Source: Afipia carboxidovorans OM5 (GTDB lineage Bacteria > Pseudomonadota > Alphaproteobacteria > Rhizobiales > Xanthobacteraceae). Taken from it: a DNA stretch of 64,000 nt. Position 1 is the first letter of the stretch. Each line of letters begins with the position of its first letter. A program made the position numbers and the translations under genes. This document shows, one piece after another, positions 1 through 8,673 of this stretch. The stretch spans positions 2,480,001 through 2,544,000 of the forward strand of contig NC_015684.1 in NCBI RefSeq assembly GCF_000218565.1. The letters are read 5' to 3'. Below the pieces are notes generated by a model that searched no databases, was not told where the DNA came from, and saw nothing but the letters and a program-made list of their open reading frames with translations.

Positions 1-782
1 ACCAGCGCCCAATAGATCTTGCGCGCCGAGCGATGGCGGAAAGAGCCTGTCAGCGTCGAGGCGGCAAAGCGCGTCTTGGCGATCAGAAGGCAACCGGACG
101 TCTCGCGGTCGAGTCGATGCACCAGCCGCGGCCGCTGGCCCTTGGCATCGCGCATCACTTCAAGCATGCCGTCGACATGGCGCGTGAGGCCGGAGCCGCC
201 CTGCACGGCCAGGCCCGCTGGCTTGTTCAGCACCATGACGTCGGCGTCTTCGAACAGCACCATCTTGCGCAGTTCGTCGAGCACCTTCGACCCGGCCTCG
301 GAGAGATTGCCGCCCGTCTTCGGCGCATCGAGCTTGAGCGGCGGAATGCGGACATTGTCGCCTTCGTTCAGACGATCCTTGCTGTCCGCGCGCTTGCCGT
401 TGACGCGCAGTTCGCCTTTCCGGACGATGCGCTGGATGTGAGAGAACGACAGCCCCGGAAAGTGCGCTTCCAGAAAGCGATCAACCCGCATGTTGTTCTC
501 GTCGGCGGTGACGACAACCGTCTGCACCTTGGTCGGCAAAGGTGCGGAGACCTTCTCCTCTCGCACTTCAGGCAACGCCTCGTGCAAGGCCTTTGCCGGG
601 CGACGCGGCTTCTGGTCGCCAAAGCGCGCATCCGGCCTATCGAATGCACGCTGCCCGGGGCCGCGCTTCTCCGATGGCTTCTTTGCGAAGGTCGGCTTAC
701 CGCCCCGCTTCTCGCCGCGTTCGCCCTTCTTGGCGTCACGCACCGATTTCTTTTCCAGAGGTTTACGAAAGCGGCGGCTCAT
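1..782 (-). CDS. rluC: Ribosomal large subunit pseudouridine synthase, RluC type (partial, C-terminus beyond window)
   Basis: The protein isomerises uridines in 23S rRNA to pseudouridine. About 260 codons are visible, starting with MSRRFRKPLEKK. A basic, disordered N-terminal extension of about 70 residues is followed by an S4-like RNA-binding segment (MRVDRFLEAHF, then RKGELRVNGKR) and by the RluA-family catalytic motif HRLDRETSG, whose Asp is the catalytic nucleophile in the family. The reading frame runs off base 1, so the end of the catalytic domain is missing. The start codon overlaps the rarA stop as ATGA (779-782), so the two genes are translationally coupled. RluD is the alternative assignment within the family; the S4 domain does not separate the two. 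Confidence 0.85.
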   Translation of the reverse strand, partial: MSRRFRKPLEKKSVRDAKKGERGEKRGGKPTFAKKPSEKRGPGQRAFDRPDARFGDQKPRRPAKALHEALPEVREEKVSAPLPTKVQTVVVTADENNMRVDRFLEAHFPGLSFSHIQRIVRKGELRVNGKRADSKDRLNEGDNVRIPPLKLDAPKTGGNLSEAGSKVLDELRKMVLFEDADVMVLNKPAGLAVQGGSGLTRHVDGMLEVMRDAKGQRPRLVHRLDRETSGCLLIAKTRFAASTLTGSFRHRSARKIYWAL

Positions 783-2110
783 GACGATTTATCTTTTCTC
801 AGTTTCGCCCAGTAATCGAGGCGCTTGCGAATCTCGCGCTCAAAGCCACGCTCGGGCGGATTGTAGAAGGTCTTGCGGCCAAGCGCTTCGGGGAAATAAT
901 CCTGCCCGGAAAAACCCTCCGGCGTGTCGTGATCGTATTCGTAGCCCTCGCCGTAGCTCTCGGACTTCATCAGCTTGGTCGGCGCATTGAGGATGTGCTT
1001 GGGCGGCAGCAGCGAGCCTGCCTCCTTCGCGGTACGCATTGCCGCGCTGAAAGCCCGATAGGCCGCGTTCGATTTCGGCGCGGTCGCGACGTAGACGACG
1101 GCCTGCGCAATCGCAAGTTCACCCTCGGGCGAGCCGAGAAAATCATAGGCATCCCTGGCGGCATTGGCGACAACCAGCGCTTGTGGGTCCGCCATGCCGA
1201 TGTCTTCCACCGCCATCCGCACCACGCGACGCGCGAGGAATAACGGATCCTCACCGGCATCGAGCATCCGCGCAAAGTAATAGAGCGCAGCGTCAGGATC
1301 GGAGCCACGCACCGACTTATGCAGCGCGGAGATCAGGTTGTAATGACCATCGGCCGATTTATCGTAGATCGGTGCACGGCGCTGCAGAATATCCTGCAAC
1401 TGCGCGGCATCGAACACTTCGTTCGCGCGTGCGGCACGCCATACCTCTTCCACAAGTGTCAGCGCTGCACGGCCGTCACCATCCGCCATCCGCACCAGCA
1501 CGGCCCGCGCGTCGGCATCGAGCGGCAGCGGACGGCCTTCGATCTCTTCCGCGCGCGCATAGAGTTTTTCGATCGCCGCATCGTCGAGCGAATGAAATAC
1601 CAAAACGCGTGCCCGCGACAGCAACGCCGCGTTGAGTTCGAACGAGGGATTTTCAGTCGTCGCACCGACGAGCACCACCGTGCCGTCTTCCATCACCGGC
1701 AGAAACGAATCCTGCTGTGCGCGATTGAAGCGATGCACCTCGTCGACGAACAGGAGCGTGCCCTTGCCGGTCTCGCGCCGTGCGCGGGCGGTGTCGAACA
1801 CTTTCTTCAGATCGGCCACGCCAGAAAACACCGCCGAAATCTGCTCGAAGTGCAGTTCGGTCGCGTCCGCCAGAAGCCGCGCTACCGTGGTCTTGCCGGT
1901 GCCTGGCGGGCCCCAGAACACCAGCGAGCCGAGCGTGCGCGTCTCCAGCATCCGCGTCAGCGCACCGTCGGGGCCGAGGATGTGATCCTGTCCCACCACA
2001 TCGGATAGCTGACGCGGCCGCAGCCGCTCCGGCAACGGGCGCGGCGCATCCTGCTCCAGCCCCGCAGCGGCGAAGAGATTCGCAGATGGGGCGGCGCGCT
2101 TTGCGTTCAT
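779..2110 (-). CDS. rarA: Replication-associated recombination protein A (RarA/MgsA), AAA+ ATPase
   Basis: RarA is a clamp-loader-like AAA+ ATPase acting at stalled replication forks. The 443-residue protein has Walker A GPPGTGKTT near residue 68, Walker B LLFVDEVHRF, the sensor segment VGATTENPSFELN, and the C-terminal tetramerisation region that carries SAMRTAKEAGSLLPPKHILN. Its length matches the family. It lies 34 bp downstream of the degP stop and overlaps the pseudouridine synthase start by ATGA, giving a likely degP-rarA-rluC transcription unit. No missing key residue was noticed. Confidence 0.96.
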   Translation of the reverse strand: MNAKRAAPSANLFAAAGLEQDAPRPLPERLRPRQLSDVVGQDHILGPDGALTRMLETRTLGSLVFWGPPGTGKTTVARLLADATELHFEQISAVFSGVADLKKVFDTARARRETGKGTLLFVDEVHRFNRAQQDSFLPVMEDGTVVLVGATTENPSFELNAALLSRARVLVFHSLDDAAIEKLYARAEEIEGRPLPLDADARAVLVRMADGDGRAALTLVEEVWRAARANEVFDAAQLQDILQRRAPIYDKSADGHYNLISALHKSVRGSDPDAALYYFARMLDAGEDPLFLARRVVRMAVEDIGMADPQALVVANAARDAYDFLGSPEGELAIAQAVVYVATAPKSNAAYRAFSAAMRTAKEAGSLLPPKHILNAPTKLMKSESYGEGYEYDHDTPEGFSGQDYFPEALGRKTFYNPPERGFEREIRKRLDYWAKLRKDKSS

Positions 2111-2144
2111 GAAAGAACCTGCCTGCTTCTCTTGGACCCTGCCC

Positions 2145-3545
2145 TCACCCGCCGAGCGTCACGTTGATACGCTGGCCAGCGCGGATCAGGGTAATGCGCC
2201 AAAGCCGCGCCTGTTCACTGGTGGCGCGTTCAAGGTCGCTTGTCTTCGTGATCGCCTTGCCGTTGACGCCGGTGATGATGTCGCCCTTCTGGAACCCGAC
2301 ATTCGAGGCGAGCGCACTCTCCGGCACATCGATCATGACAACGCCCTCGACATTGGAATCGAGCCGCAACTCATCGGCCAGCGCCGGAGAAATGTTGGCG
2401 ACACGCGCGCCCTGGAATGGCGAGCGCGATTTCAATTCGATCTCGTCGCGTCCGGTATCGGGCGCCACTTCGAGCGGAACGCTGAGACGCACGGTCTTAC
2501 CGGCGCGCATCACATCGATCTGCGCCGTGCCGCCGAGCGGGCGCGTCGCAAAGCGATAGTCGAACGCATTCGGATCTTCGACCGTCTGGCCATCGATGCT
2601 CACCACGAGATCGGACAGCTTGAAGCCCGCGCGCGCCGCCGGGCTGCCCGGCGTAACGTTGGCAACCAACGCACCGCTCGGGCGCGCGATGCCGAGCGTC
2701 TCAGCAATCTCCGGCGTCACCGCCTGCAGCCGAGCGCCCAGCCACGGGCGTCGCACCGCCTTGCCACCGCTCTTGGCCGAGGCCACCACCACCCGCACCA
2801 TGTTGGCGGGAATGGCAAAACCGATACCCTGCGAACCGCCCGAGCGGGAGAAGATCGCGGTGTTGAGACCGACAAGCTTACCGGACATATCAGTTAGCGC
2901 GCCGCCGGAGTTGCCGGGATTGATCGCGGCATCAGTCTGAATGAAGAACTGATAATCGGTGATCCCGACCTGTGTGCGCGCCAGCGCGGAGACGATGCCG
3001 TGCGTCACCGTCTGGCCGACACCAAACGGATTGCCGACCGCAAGCACCACGTCGCCAACCTGCAGTTCATCGGAGTTGGCAAGGTCCAGCGTCGGGAATT
3101 TCTCGTGCGAGCCTTTGATCCGCAACACTGCAAGATCGGTGCGGCTATCCTTCAGCACGATCTCGGCCTCGAACTCGCGCTTGTCGGCAAGTGAGACCTT
3201 CACCTGATCCGCGCCTTCGATGACGTGATTGTTCGTCACCACAAGCCCTGAGGAATCGACCAGCACGCCGGAGCCCAGCGAGCGCTGCATCTGCTCCTGC
3301 TGGCCACCCGGTACGCCGAAGAAGCGGCGGAAGATCGGATCGTCGAGGAACGGGTTGCGGTTCTGCACGACCTTCGCGGCGTAGACATTCACCACAGCAG
3401 GCTGAACATGCTGCACGATCGGCGCATAGGACAGCCGCAACTGGTTAAGCGACGACGGTACCACCCTCTCCTGCGCGATCGCGGGCGCGGCGCCCAGGAT
3501 CGCAAGCGAGAGGACGGCGATACCGAGAGAACGAGAAAGGGTCAT
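2145..3545 (-). CDS. degP: Periplasmic serine endoprotease, DegP/HtrA (Do) family
   Basis: This is a periplasmic quality-control protease. The first 24 or so residues (MTLSRSLGIAVLSLAILG to AIAQ) form a Sec signal peptide. The trypsin-like domain carries the catalytic His in VVTNNHVIEGAD, the Asp in SRTDLAVLRI and the Ser in NPGNSGGALTD. Two PDZ domains follow (about residues 255-345 and 370-465), as is usual for the Do family at about 466 residues. It is probably the first gene of the degP-rarA-rluC unit. DegP and DegQ cannot be separated from sequence alone. Confidence 0.95.
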   Translation of the reverse strand: MTLSRSLGIAVLSLAILGAAPAIAQERVVPSSLNQLRLSYAPIVQHVQPAVVNVYAAKVVQNRNPFLDDPIFRRFFGVPGGQQEQMQRSLGSGVLVDSSGLVVTNNHVIEGADQVKVSLADKREFEAEIVLKDSRTDLAVLRIKGSHEKFPTLDLANSDELQVGDVVLAVGNPFGVGQTVTHGIVSALARTQVGITDYQFFIQTDAAINPGNSGGALTDMSGKLVGLNTAIFSRSGGSQGIGFAIPANMVRVVVASAKSGGKAVRRPWLGARLQAVTPEIAETLGIARPSGALVANVTPGSPAARAGFKLSDLVVSIDGQTVEDPNAFDYRFATRPLGGTAQIDVMRAGKTVRLSVPLEVAPDTGRDEIELKSRSPFQGARVANISPALADELRLDSNVEGVVMIDVPESALASNVGFQKGDIITGVNGKAITKTSDLERATSEQARLWRITLIRAGQRINVTLGG

Positions 3546-3614
3546 GCACGAATTCCGCTGTCAGGGAGCCTTGATATAAAGGTGCGGCGCACAGGATGCG
3601 AGCCGGGAAAGCTG

Positions 3615-3995
3615 TCAGGCCGCACGTTTGCGGGTGATTTTGGGTTTTTGCGAGGCTGCCTGCGCCGCCTCCAGCCTGGCCTTGTGCTCAATGCCCCACG
3701 CCCGCAGCGCATCGATCACCGGGCGAAGGCGCTGACCCGTCTGCGACAGAGCATATTCCACTCGCGGCGGCACCTCGGGATAGATCGTACGGGTGATGAG
3801 CCCGTCGCCTTCCAGCGCCCGCAACTGCTTGGTCAGCATCCGCTGGGTGATGCCCGGCATCTTCTTGCGCAACTCACCGAAGCGAAGCCGCCCTTCCTGC
3901 AAGTGAAACAGGATCACACCTTTCCACTTGCCGTCGATCAGCCCGAGCGTGACCTCGACCGCGCACATGCCGGTGTGATTCTCCTTGCGCTTCAT
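3615..3995 (-). CDS. HxlR-family winged-helix transcriptional regulator
   Basis: The 126-residue DNA-binding protein starts MKRKENHTGMCAVEV. This start was chosen because a GAGGA Shine-Dalgarno lies just upstream; the frame is open further back, but the extra residues look unrelated to the family. The HxlR core is clear: LIDGKWKGVILFHL, LRFGELRKKMPGITQRML, and a wing region ending PRVEYALS. Cys11 sits where redox- or electrophile-sensing members of the family (YodB, HypR) have their reactive cysteine. The C-terminus is basic (KPKITRKRAA). It is divergent from a quinone-reductase-like dehydrogenase, the usual target of such regulators. Confidence 0.9.
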   Translation of the reverse strand: MKRKENHTGMCAVEVTLGLIDGKWKGVILFHLQEGRLRFGELRKKMPGITQRMLTKQLRALEGDGLITRTIYPEVPPRVEYALSQTGQRLRPVIDALRAWGIEHKARLEAAQAASQKPKITRKRAA

Positions 3996-4029
3996 GAGCG
4001 ATCCTCGCGCCTGCTCCGTGTCGGAATCT

Positions 4030-4053
4030 GATGGTATCCAATATGATACTATC
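4030..4053. promoter_or_regulatory. Palindromic operator candidate between hxlR and the dehydrogenase gene
   Basis: GATGGTATC-N6-GATACTATC is an inverted repeat with 9-bp arms and one mismatch, placed in the divergent intergenic space. Size and symmetry suit a dimeric winged-helix repressor. The assignment to the neighbouring HxlR protein is inference from position. Confidence 0.6.
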
Positions 4054-4077
4054 ACACATAACCGGCAGTACTTGCAA
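4049..4077 (-). promoter_or_regulatory. Candidate promoter of the hxlR gene
   Basis: On the minus strand, TTGCAA (4072-4077) and TGATAG (4049-4054) are separated by 17 bp. The -10 box overlaps the right arm of the palindrome at 4030-4053, which would fit autorepression. The match to consensus is moderate. Confidence 0.4.
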
Positions 4078-4129
4078 ATGTCGTCTATGAGGCTCTTATG
4101 GGTCCACCAAGCCCGTGGGAGAGATGCAG

Positions 4130-5140
4130 ATGAAGGCCATCGGATACCAGCAATCCTTGCCGATCGAGGACGAACGCTCTCTTGTCGATTGCGAGTTGCC
4201 GAAGCCCGAGCCGGGACCACACGATATCCGCGTCGCGGTGAAGGCGGTGTCCGTCAACCCAATCGACACCAAGGTGAGGATGCGCGCTGCACCGCCCGCG
4301 GGCGAGACCAAGGTGCTGGGCTTCGATGCTGCCGGTGTGGTGGATGCAGTCGGCTCTTCGGTGACGCTGTTTCAACCCGGCGATGAAGTATTCTACGCTG
4401 GCTCGATCGTGCGGCAGGGCACCAACTCCGAATTTCATCTGGTAGATGAGCGCATCGTCGGGCGCAAACCGCGCACGCTGTCGTTTGCGCAAGCTGCCGC
4501 CCTCCCCCTGACCTCGATCACGGCATGGGAGCTGATGTTCGACCGGATGGGAATCGCACAGGGCAAGGACGATACGCGTACGCTTCTGATCGTTGGCGGC
4601 GCTGGCGGCGTCGGCTCCATCATGATCCAGCTCGCGCGCAAGCTGACCGGCCTCACCGTGATCGCCACTGCGTCACGACCTGAGACGATCCAATGGTGTC
4701 TCGATCTCGGCGCGCATCATGTCGTCGATCACTCCAAGCCGATGAAAGAGCAAATCGAGAAGCTGAAGGTGCCGCCGGTCGCGTGGATCGCATCGCTGAC
4801 TGCGACCGAACCGCACTTCAAGGCGATGGCGGACATCCTTGCGCCTCAGGGTGTGATCGGCCTGATCGACGATCCGCCGCCGCTTGAGACCACCCTTATC
4901 AAGGGCAAGGCAGGCTCGCTGCGTTGGGAATCGATGTTCACGCGCTCGACCTTCCAGACGCCGGACATGATCACTCAGCATCACCTGCTCGATCGGGTCG
5001 CCGATCTCATCGATGCCGGCGAGATCAAGACGACACTGGATAAGGTGTTCGGCAAGATCAATGCCGCCAATCTCCGTAGCGCCCACGCCACCATCGAAAG
5101 CGGCAAGTCGATCGGCAAGATCGTGCTCGAGGGCTGGTAG
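4130..5140 (+). CDS. Zinc-type alcohol dehydrogenase / quinone oxidoreductase family protein (MDR)
   Basis: This is a probable NAD(P)H-dependent reductase of quinones or activated carbonyls. The 336-residue product begins MKAIGYQQSLPIEDERSL. The start was chosen for its spacing from a GGGAGAG ribosome-binding site; upstream in-frame GTG (4115) and ATG (4124) are less likely. The GroES-like N-terminal domain contains VSVNPIDTKVRM and VLGFDAAGVV. The Rossmann domain carries LIVGGAGGVGSIMIQLA. The pattern resembles the adh_fam_1 group of COG0604. Its divergent partner is an HxlR regulator, so induction by electrophiles or quinones is plausible. Confidence 0.9.
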   Translation: MKAIGYQQSLPIEDERSLVDCELPKPEPGPHDIRVAVKAVSVNPIDTKVRMRAAPPAGETKVLGFDAAGVVDAVGSSVTLFQPGDEVFYAGSIVRQGTNSEFHLVDERIVGRKPRTLSFAQAAALPLTSITAWELMFDRMGIAQGKDDTRTLLIVGGAGGVGSIMIQLARKLTGLTVIATASRPETIQWCLDLGAHHVVDHSKPMKEQIEKLKVPPVAWIASLTATEPHFKAMADILAPQGVIGLIDDPPPLETTLIKGKAGSLRWESMFTRSTFQTPDMITQHHLLDRVADLIDAGEIKTTLDKVFGKINAANLRSAHATIESGKSIGKIVLEGW

Positions 5141-5452
5141 GGAGCCCGCGAGCGCCACGCCGGTGACAAATAAGGCCATCCACCGCTTAGGTATTACCTT
5201 GTTGGAGAGCGTCCGGGTTTTGCAGCGTGCAAAAGCTGACGCCTCGCCGCGCTGGTTAACTCCCTCAAAATTACGGCATTCGATTTACTTGAAATTATGG
5301 CCGGTTCGATAGGCTTTGAGCTATTCGAGCCAATCCATGACAATTCGCGACACCATCGTAACCCGAGGACATCGCACCTCGGATGGCCCAATGCCCAGCG
5401 CAATCCGGGCTACGGCAGGCTGTGGCTTTCCGGCTGCGAGCGAGCGCGCCTC
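5141..5452. other. Intergenic region, 312 bp
   Basis: This stretch lies between the dehydrogenase and the acyltransferase. I see only a short perfect palindrome, AGGTATTACCT, near 5190 and no convincing gene or promoter. The acyltransferase frame stays open back to 5297, so part of this stretch could be coding if a more distal start is used. Confidence 0.5.
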
Positions 5453-6499
5453 ATGATCCGGCGCAATCCATCGCTCGATCTGCTGCGCGGACTTGCGATC
5501 GCAATGGTCGTTCTCACCCACTGCAGCCACACGGCGGCCAGCGTCATCCCCGACCTCCGATTCTTCTCCTGGCATTACGGCAAACTGGGCGTGCAGCTCT
5601 TCTTCATCGTCAGCGGCTACACGATGATGCTGACGTTCGGGGACAACGTGGATGCGACCTCGACGCGCTCGTTCTATCTTCGGCGGATCTTTCGGATCGC
5701 ACCGCTATTCTGGGCCGCCATCCTCTTCTATCTGATCTTGCCGGCCGCGCCGGATCAGGAGGTGTGGGCTCCCAACGGCATCGACTCATCCAAGGTGGCC
5801 CTGACGTTCTTTTTCCTGCACTGGACGAGTGTCACGGCATTCAATTCCGTTGTGCCCGGCGGCTGGAGCATTGCCGTCGAAATGCAGTTCTATGCTCTGT
5901 TCCCGCTTCTTCTCTATCTGTTCAGGAAGCGCAACGGGCCAATCCTCTGCTACACACTCATCGCCGCGACCACGATCGTCGCCAAGCTCGTAGCCGATTC
6001 CATTCTGGAGCCGCATCTGGCTGCTACGCTCCCCGCGAACCAGAGCCATCTGGTGCATGCCTTTTATTACGCATGGCTGCCGCACCAGTTGATCTGCTTC
6101 GGGTTCGGAATGCTGCTCTATGATTATATCGAGCTGAAAAACCGCCCGACCAAAGGAACGATCCTGCTGATCGGCGCCTGCCTCGCCTCGCAGTGGACAT
6201 GCGAGGTCGCCGTTCTCGCGCTCCTCGCCTTCGCCGTGCTGGCTCTCAATATCGCCAACCCTCTTGTGGGTCTGATCGGCCGCCATTCCTACGCGATCTA
6301 CCTGGTGCACTTCGCATTCGTCTGGGCGCTCCGTACGACGTCGCTCGACCTTGGCCTGATGTTCCTGTTGGTGACAAGCTTGTCGCTGTGCGTCAGCTAT
6401 TTCATCACAGAGCCACTCATCGAGCGCCCCTTGATCCGGCTGGGTCACGACCTCGCGCGCCGGACCGTCACCGGCTCAACCAAGATGCTCGCGAAATAA
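5453..6499 (+). CDS. Acyltransferase family 3 (OafA/YrhL type) integral membrane protein
   Basis: This protein probably O-acylates a cell-surface or periplasmic glycan or lipid. Translation from MIRRNPSLDLLRGLAIAM gives 348 residues. That segment is the canonical N-terminus of the family, with the conserved R/D-LLRG and the following VLTHC histidine. About ten hydrophobic segments follow, including LFFIVSGYTMML and YFITEPLIERPL, the usual C-terminal signature. An upstream start at 5297 is possible, but its extra 52 residues do not look like membrane or family sequence. The gene is convergent with the SDR gene, 11 bp away. The acceptor cannot be deduced. Confidence 0.88.
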   Translation: MIRRNPSLDLLRGLAIAMVVLTHCSHTAASVIPDLRFFSWHYGKLGVQLFFIVSGYTMMLTFGDNVDATSTRSFYLRRIFRIAPLFWAAILFYLILPAAPDQEVWAPNGIDSSKVALTFFFLHWTSVTAFNSVVPGGWSIAVEMQFYALFPLLLYLFRKRNGPILCYTLIAATTIVAKLVADSILEPHLAATLPANQSHLVHAFYYAWLPHQLICFGFGMLLYDYIELKNRPTKGTILLIGACLASQWTCEVAVLALLAFAVLALNIANPLVGLIGRHSYAIYLVHFAFVWALRTTSLDLGLMFLLVTSLSLCVSYFITEPLIERPLIRLGHDLARRTVTGSTKMLAK

Positions 6500-6510
6500 C
6501 CTGCCCGCGA

Positions 6511-7305
6511 TCATGCGATGGTCGGCACCAGTCCGCCCTCGGCACGCAGCGCCGCGCCATTGGTGACGGATGCTTCGCGCGAGGCGACATAGACCACCAT
6601 ATTGGCGATCTCGTCCACGCTGGCAAAGCGCTGGATCAGCGACGACGGCCGATGCTGCCTGATGAATTCCGCAGCCGCGGTCTCCACCGATTGTCCGTTC
6701 TGCTTCGCGAGATCCTTCACGAACGTCTCGACGCCTTCCGACATCGTCGGCCCCGGCATCACTGCATTTACCGTCACGGCCGTGCCCTTGGTCATCTCCG
6801 CGAGCCCGCGCGAGATGGAGAGTTGTGCCGTCTTGGTCATGCCATAGTGGATCATCTCCTTCGGAATCATGATCGCGGATTCGGAGGCGATGAAAACAAT
6901 GCGACCCCAATTGCGCTCCAGCATGCCCGGCATGTAAGCGCGCGACAGCCGGACGCCCGACATCACGTTGACGTTGAAAAAGCGGTGCCAGTCCTCGTCG
7001 GGAATATCGAAGAACGGTTTCGGTTCGAAGATGCCGGTATTGTTGATGAGGATATCGACCTTCGGCACGGCCTTCACCAGTGCGGCGCAGCCCTCCGCTG
7101 TGGAGACATCGGCAGCAACGCCCCTCACCTTCGCAGAAGTTGCAGCCTTACCGAGAGAGGCAACGGCCTGATCCACTTTCGCCTGTCCGCGACCGTTGAC
7201 GATCACGTCTGCCCCGGCCAACGCGAGGCCTTTTGCGATGGCGTGGCCGATGCCGCTAGTCGAGCCGGTGACGAGCGCGGTTGTGCCGGACAAATCGATT
7301 TTCAT
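6511..7305 (-). CDS. Short-chain dehydrogenase/reductase (SDR), classical type
   Basis: This is an NAD(P)-dependent oxidoreductase of 264 residues. The dinucleotide-binding motif TGSTSGIG is near residue 14, NNTG (normally NNAG) follows near residue 89, and the catalytic Ser-Tyr-Lys appears as IASESAIM and YGMTK. The arrangement fits 3-oxoacyl-reductase-like SDRs, but the substrate cannot be inferred. It is a single gene, convergent with the acyltransferase and separated by 115 bp from the ankyrin gene upstream. Confidence 0.92.
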   Translation of the reverse strand: MKIDLSGTTALVTGSTSGIGHAIAKGLALAGADVIVNGRGQAKVDQAVASLGKAATSAKVRGVAADVSTAEGCAALVKAVPKVDILINNTGIFEPKPFFDIPDEDWHRFFNVNVMSGVRLSRAYMPGMLERNWGRIVFIASESAIMIPKEMIHYGMTKTAQLSISRGLAEMTKGTAVTVNAVMPGPTMSEGVETFVKDLAKQNGQSVETAAAEFIRQHRPSSLIQRFASVDEIANMVVYVASREASVTNGAALRAEGGLVPTIA

Positions 7306-7420
7306 GAATGCCTCCTTCGCTGTGCTCTTTCATATGGAGGGCGCAGACACGACCGCCATACGGAGAACAGGAAAACGCCTTCACGAGGCCGTGCGCCGCG
7401 TACGATTTCCAGAACGGGCC

Positions 7421-8131
7421 CTACTTTGCGCTGGCCTTTTCCAGCATCGCGACCATCTGCGCATAGCCACGACGGCGTGCATGGGCGAGCGGGGTTACGC
7501 CATCGCGATCCGCGATATTCACATCCGCACCGGCTTCCACCAGCAGACGCACGATCTCGGTATGAACCGGCCCGCCATCGCTGAGAATGACCGCCTCGAT
7601 GAGGGCGGTCCAGCCGAGCCGGTTGACGTGATTGATATCGATGGCGGTGCCGAGCAGGATTTTAACTGTCTCGGGATGGCCGTGATGCGCGGCCGGGATC
7701 AGCGCCGTACCGCCGTAGCGATTGGTGCTGGCAAGGTCCGCGCCGGCCGCCAGTGTCATCTTCAGGATCTCGTTGCGCCCTTCCGCACCGGCATAGAGAT
7801 ACGGCGTATCAGATATCGAATCCCGCGCATTCACATCGGCGCCGGCGGCAATCAACCGTCGCGCAACATCGACACGATCGCCCTGGGTCGCGAGCAGAAG
7901 CGCGGTGCGGCCGGAGCCATCCCGCGCCTCGATATCCGCGCCCTCCGACAGCAAAGCGCTGATCTGCGCAGCGTCACCGCGCGCGGCAGCTTCGAGCAAC
8001 CGCGAATTGATCTCTGCGCCCGCTGCCGCCATGCACGCTCCGCTCAAGCTAAGAACAAGACAACCGGCCAAAACAAAACGAGCGGCGCAATGCGCCGCCC
8101 GTGAAAAACTTGCCGTGATGTGACGGATCAT
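7421..8131 (-). CDS. Exported ankyrin-repeat protein
   Basis: The 236-residue protein has a basic N-terminus and a hydrophobic signal segment (FVLAGCLVLSLSGACMAAA). About five ankyrin repeats follow, recognisable as LLEAAARGDAAQI, RTALLLATQGDRVDV, TALIPAAHHGHPETV, TALIEAVI and TPLAHARRRGYAQM. The repeats should form a protein-binding surface in the periplasm. Its ATG overlaps the rplQ TGA as ATGA (8128-8131), so it appears to be the last cistron of the alpha ribosomal operon. The signal segment contains cysteines, but I see no clear lipobox. Partner unknown. Confidence 0.88.
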   Translation of the reverse strand: MIRHITASFSRAAHCAARFVLAGCLVLSLSGACMAAAGAEINSRLLEAAARGDAAQISALLSEGADIEARDGSGRTALLLATQGDRVDVARRLIAAGADVNARDSISDTPYLYAGAEGRNEILKMTLAAGADLASTNRYGGTALIPAAHHGHPETVKILLGTAIDINHVNRLGWTALIEAVILSDGGPVHTEIVRLLVEAGADVNIADRDGVTPLAHARRRGYAQMVAMLEKASAK

Positions 8132-8547
8132 GCCGCCTCGGAGTCGGCCTTCTCCTGCACCGGGCCCGAATCCTGGCCCTTGGCATCGACGTCGCGATCG
8201 ACGAACTCGATCACCGCCATCGGAGCGTTGTCGCCGTAGCGGAAGCCGGCCTTGATGATGCGGGTGTAGCCGCCCTGGCGGTCCTTGTAGCGCGCCGCGA
8301 GGGCGTCGAAGAGCTTCTTGACCTGATCATGGTCACGCAGCTCGCTGATGGCCTGACGGCGCAGCGCGAGGCCACCCTTCTTGCCGAGCGTCACGAGCTT
8401 CTCGACGATCGGACGAAGCTCTTTCGCCTTTGGCAGCGTAGTGACGATCTGCTCATGCTTGATGAGCGAAGCCGCCATGTTGGCAAACATCGCCTTGCGG
8501 TGCTCGGCCGTGCGGTTGAGCTTGCGGTGAACTTTTCCGTGACGCAT
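8128..8547 (-). CDS. rplQ: 50S ribosomal protein L17
   Basis: L17 lies at the exit-tunnel side of the 50S subunit. The 139-residue product starts MRHGKVHRKLNRTAEHRKAM, the canonical L17 N-terminus. The C-terminal part extends past the E. coli length (127) with the acidic tail KADSEAA, common in alphaproteobacteria. It lies 126 bp downstream of rpoA, with a palindrome in the gap, and overlaps the ankyrin gene start by 4 bp. Confidence 0.98.
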   Translation of the reverse strand: MRHGKVHRKLNRTAEHRKAMFANMAASLIKHEQIVTTLPKAKELRPIVEKLVTLGKKGGLALRRQAISELRDHDQVKKLFDALAARYKDRQGGYTRIIKAGFRYGDNAPMAVIEFVDRDVDAKGQDSGPVQEKADSEAA

Positions 8548-8630
8548 TTGACTTGATCCTCAATCTCTTCCGACGGCATGCCGGAGATGTTTCTCAGGTG
8601 GGCTTCCTGCGTTCGCCCGGTGGGTATTCA

Positions 8631-8666
8631 TCATTCCGGACGCCGCGTCAGCGACATCCGGAATGA
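8631..8666. repeat. Intergenic palindrome, rpoA-rplQ gap
   Basis: The arms TCATTCCGGA and TCCGGAATGA (10 bp) flank a 16-nt loop. This is one member of a family of TCAT/ATGA-bounded GC-rich palindromes found in most larger gaps of the ribosomal block. There is no T tract, so a simple terminator is not indicated. Confidence 0.7.
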
Positions 8667-8673
8667 CAGTTGC

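Noticed and set aside
8631..8666. CRISPR-like repetition suggested by recurrent palindromes in the ribosomal block
   Set aside because: The copies are kilobases apart, differ in sequence and have no regular spacers or cas genes.
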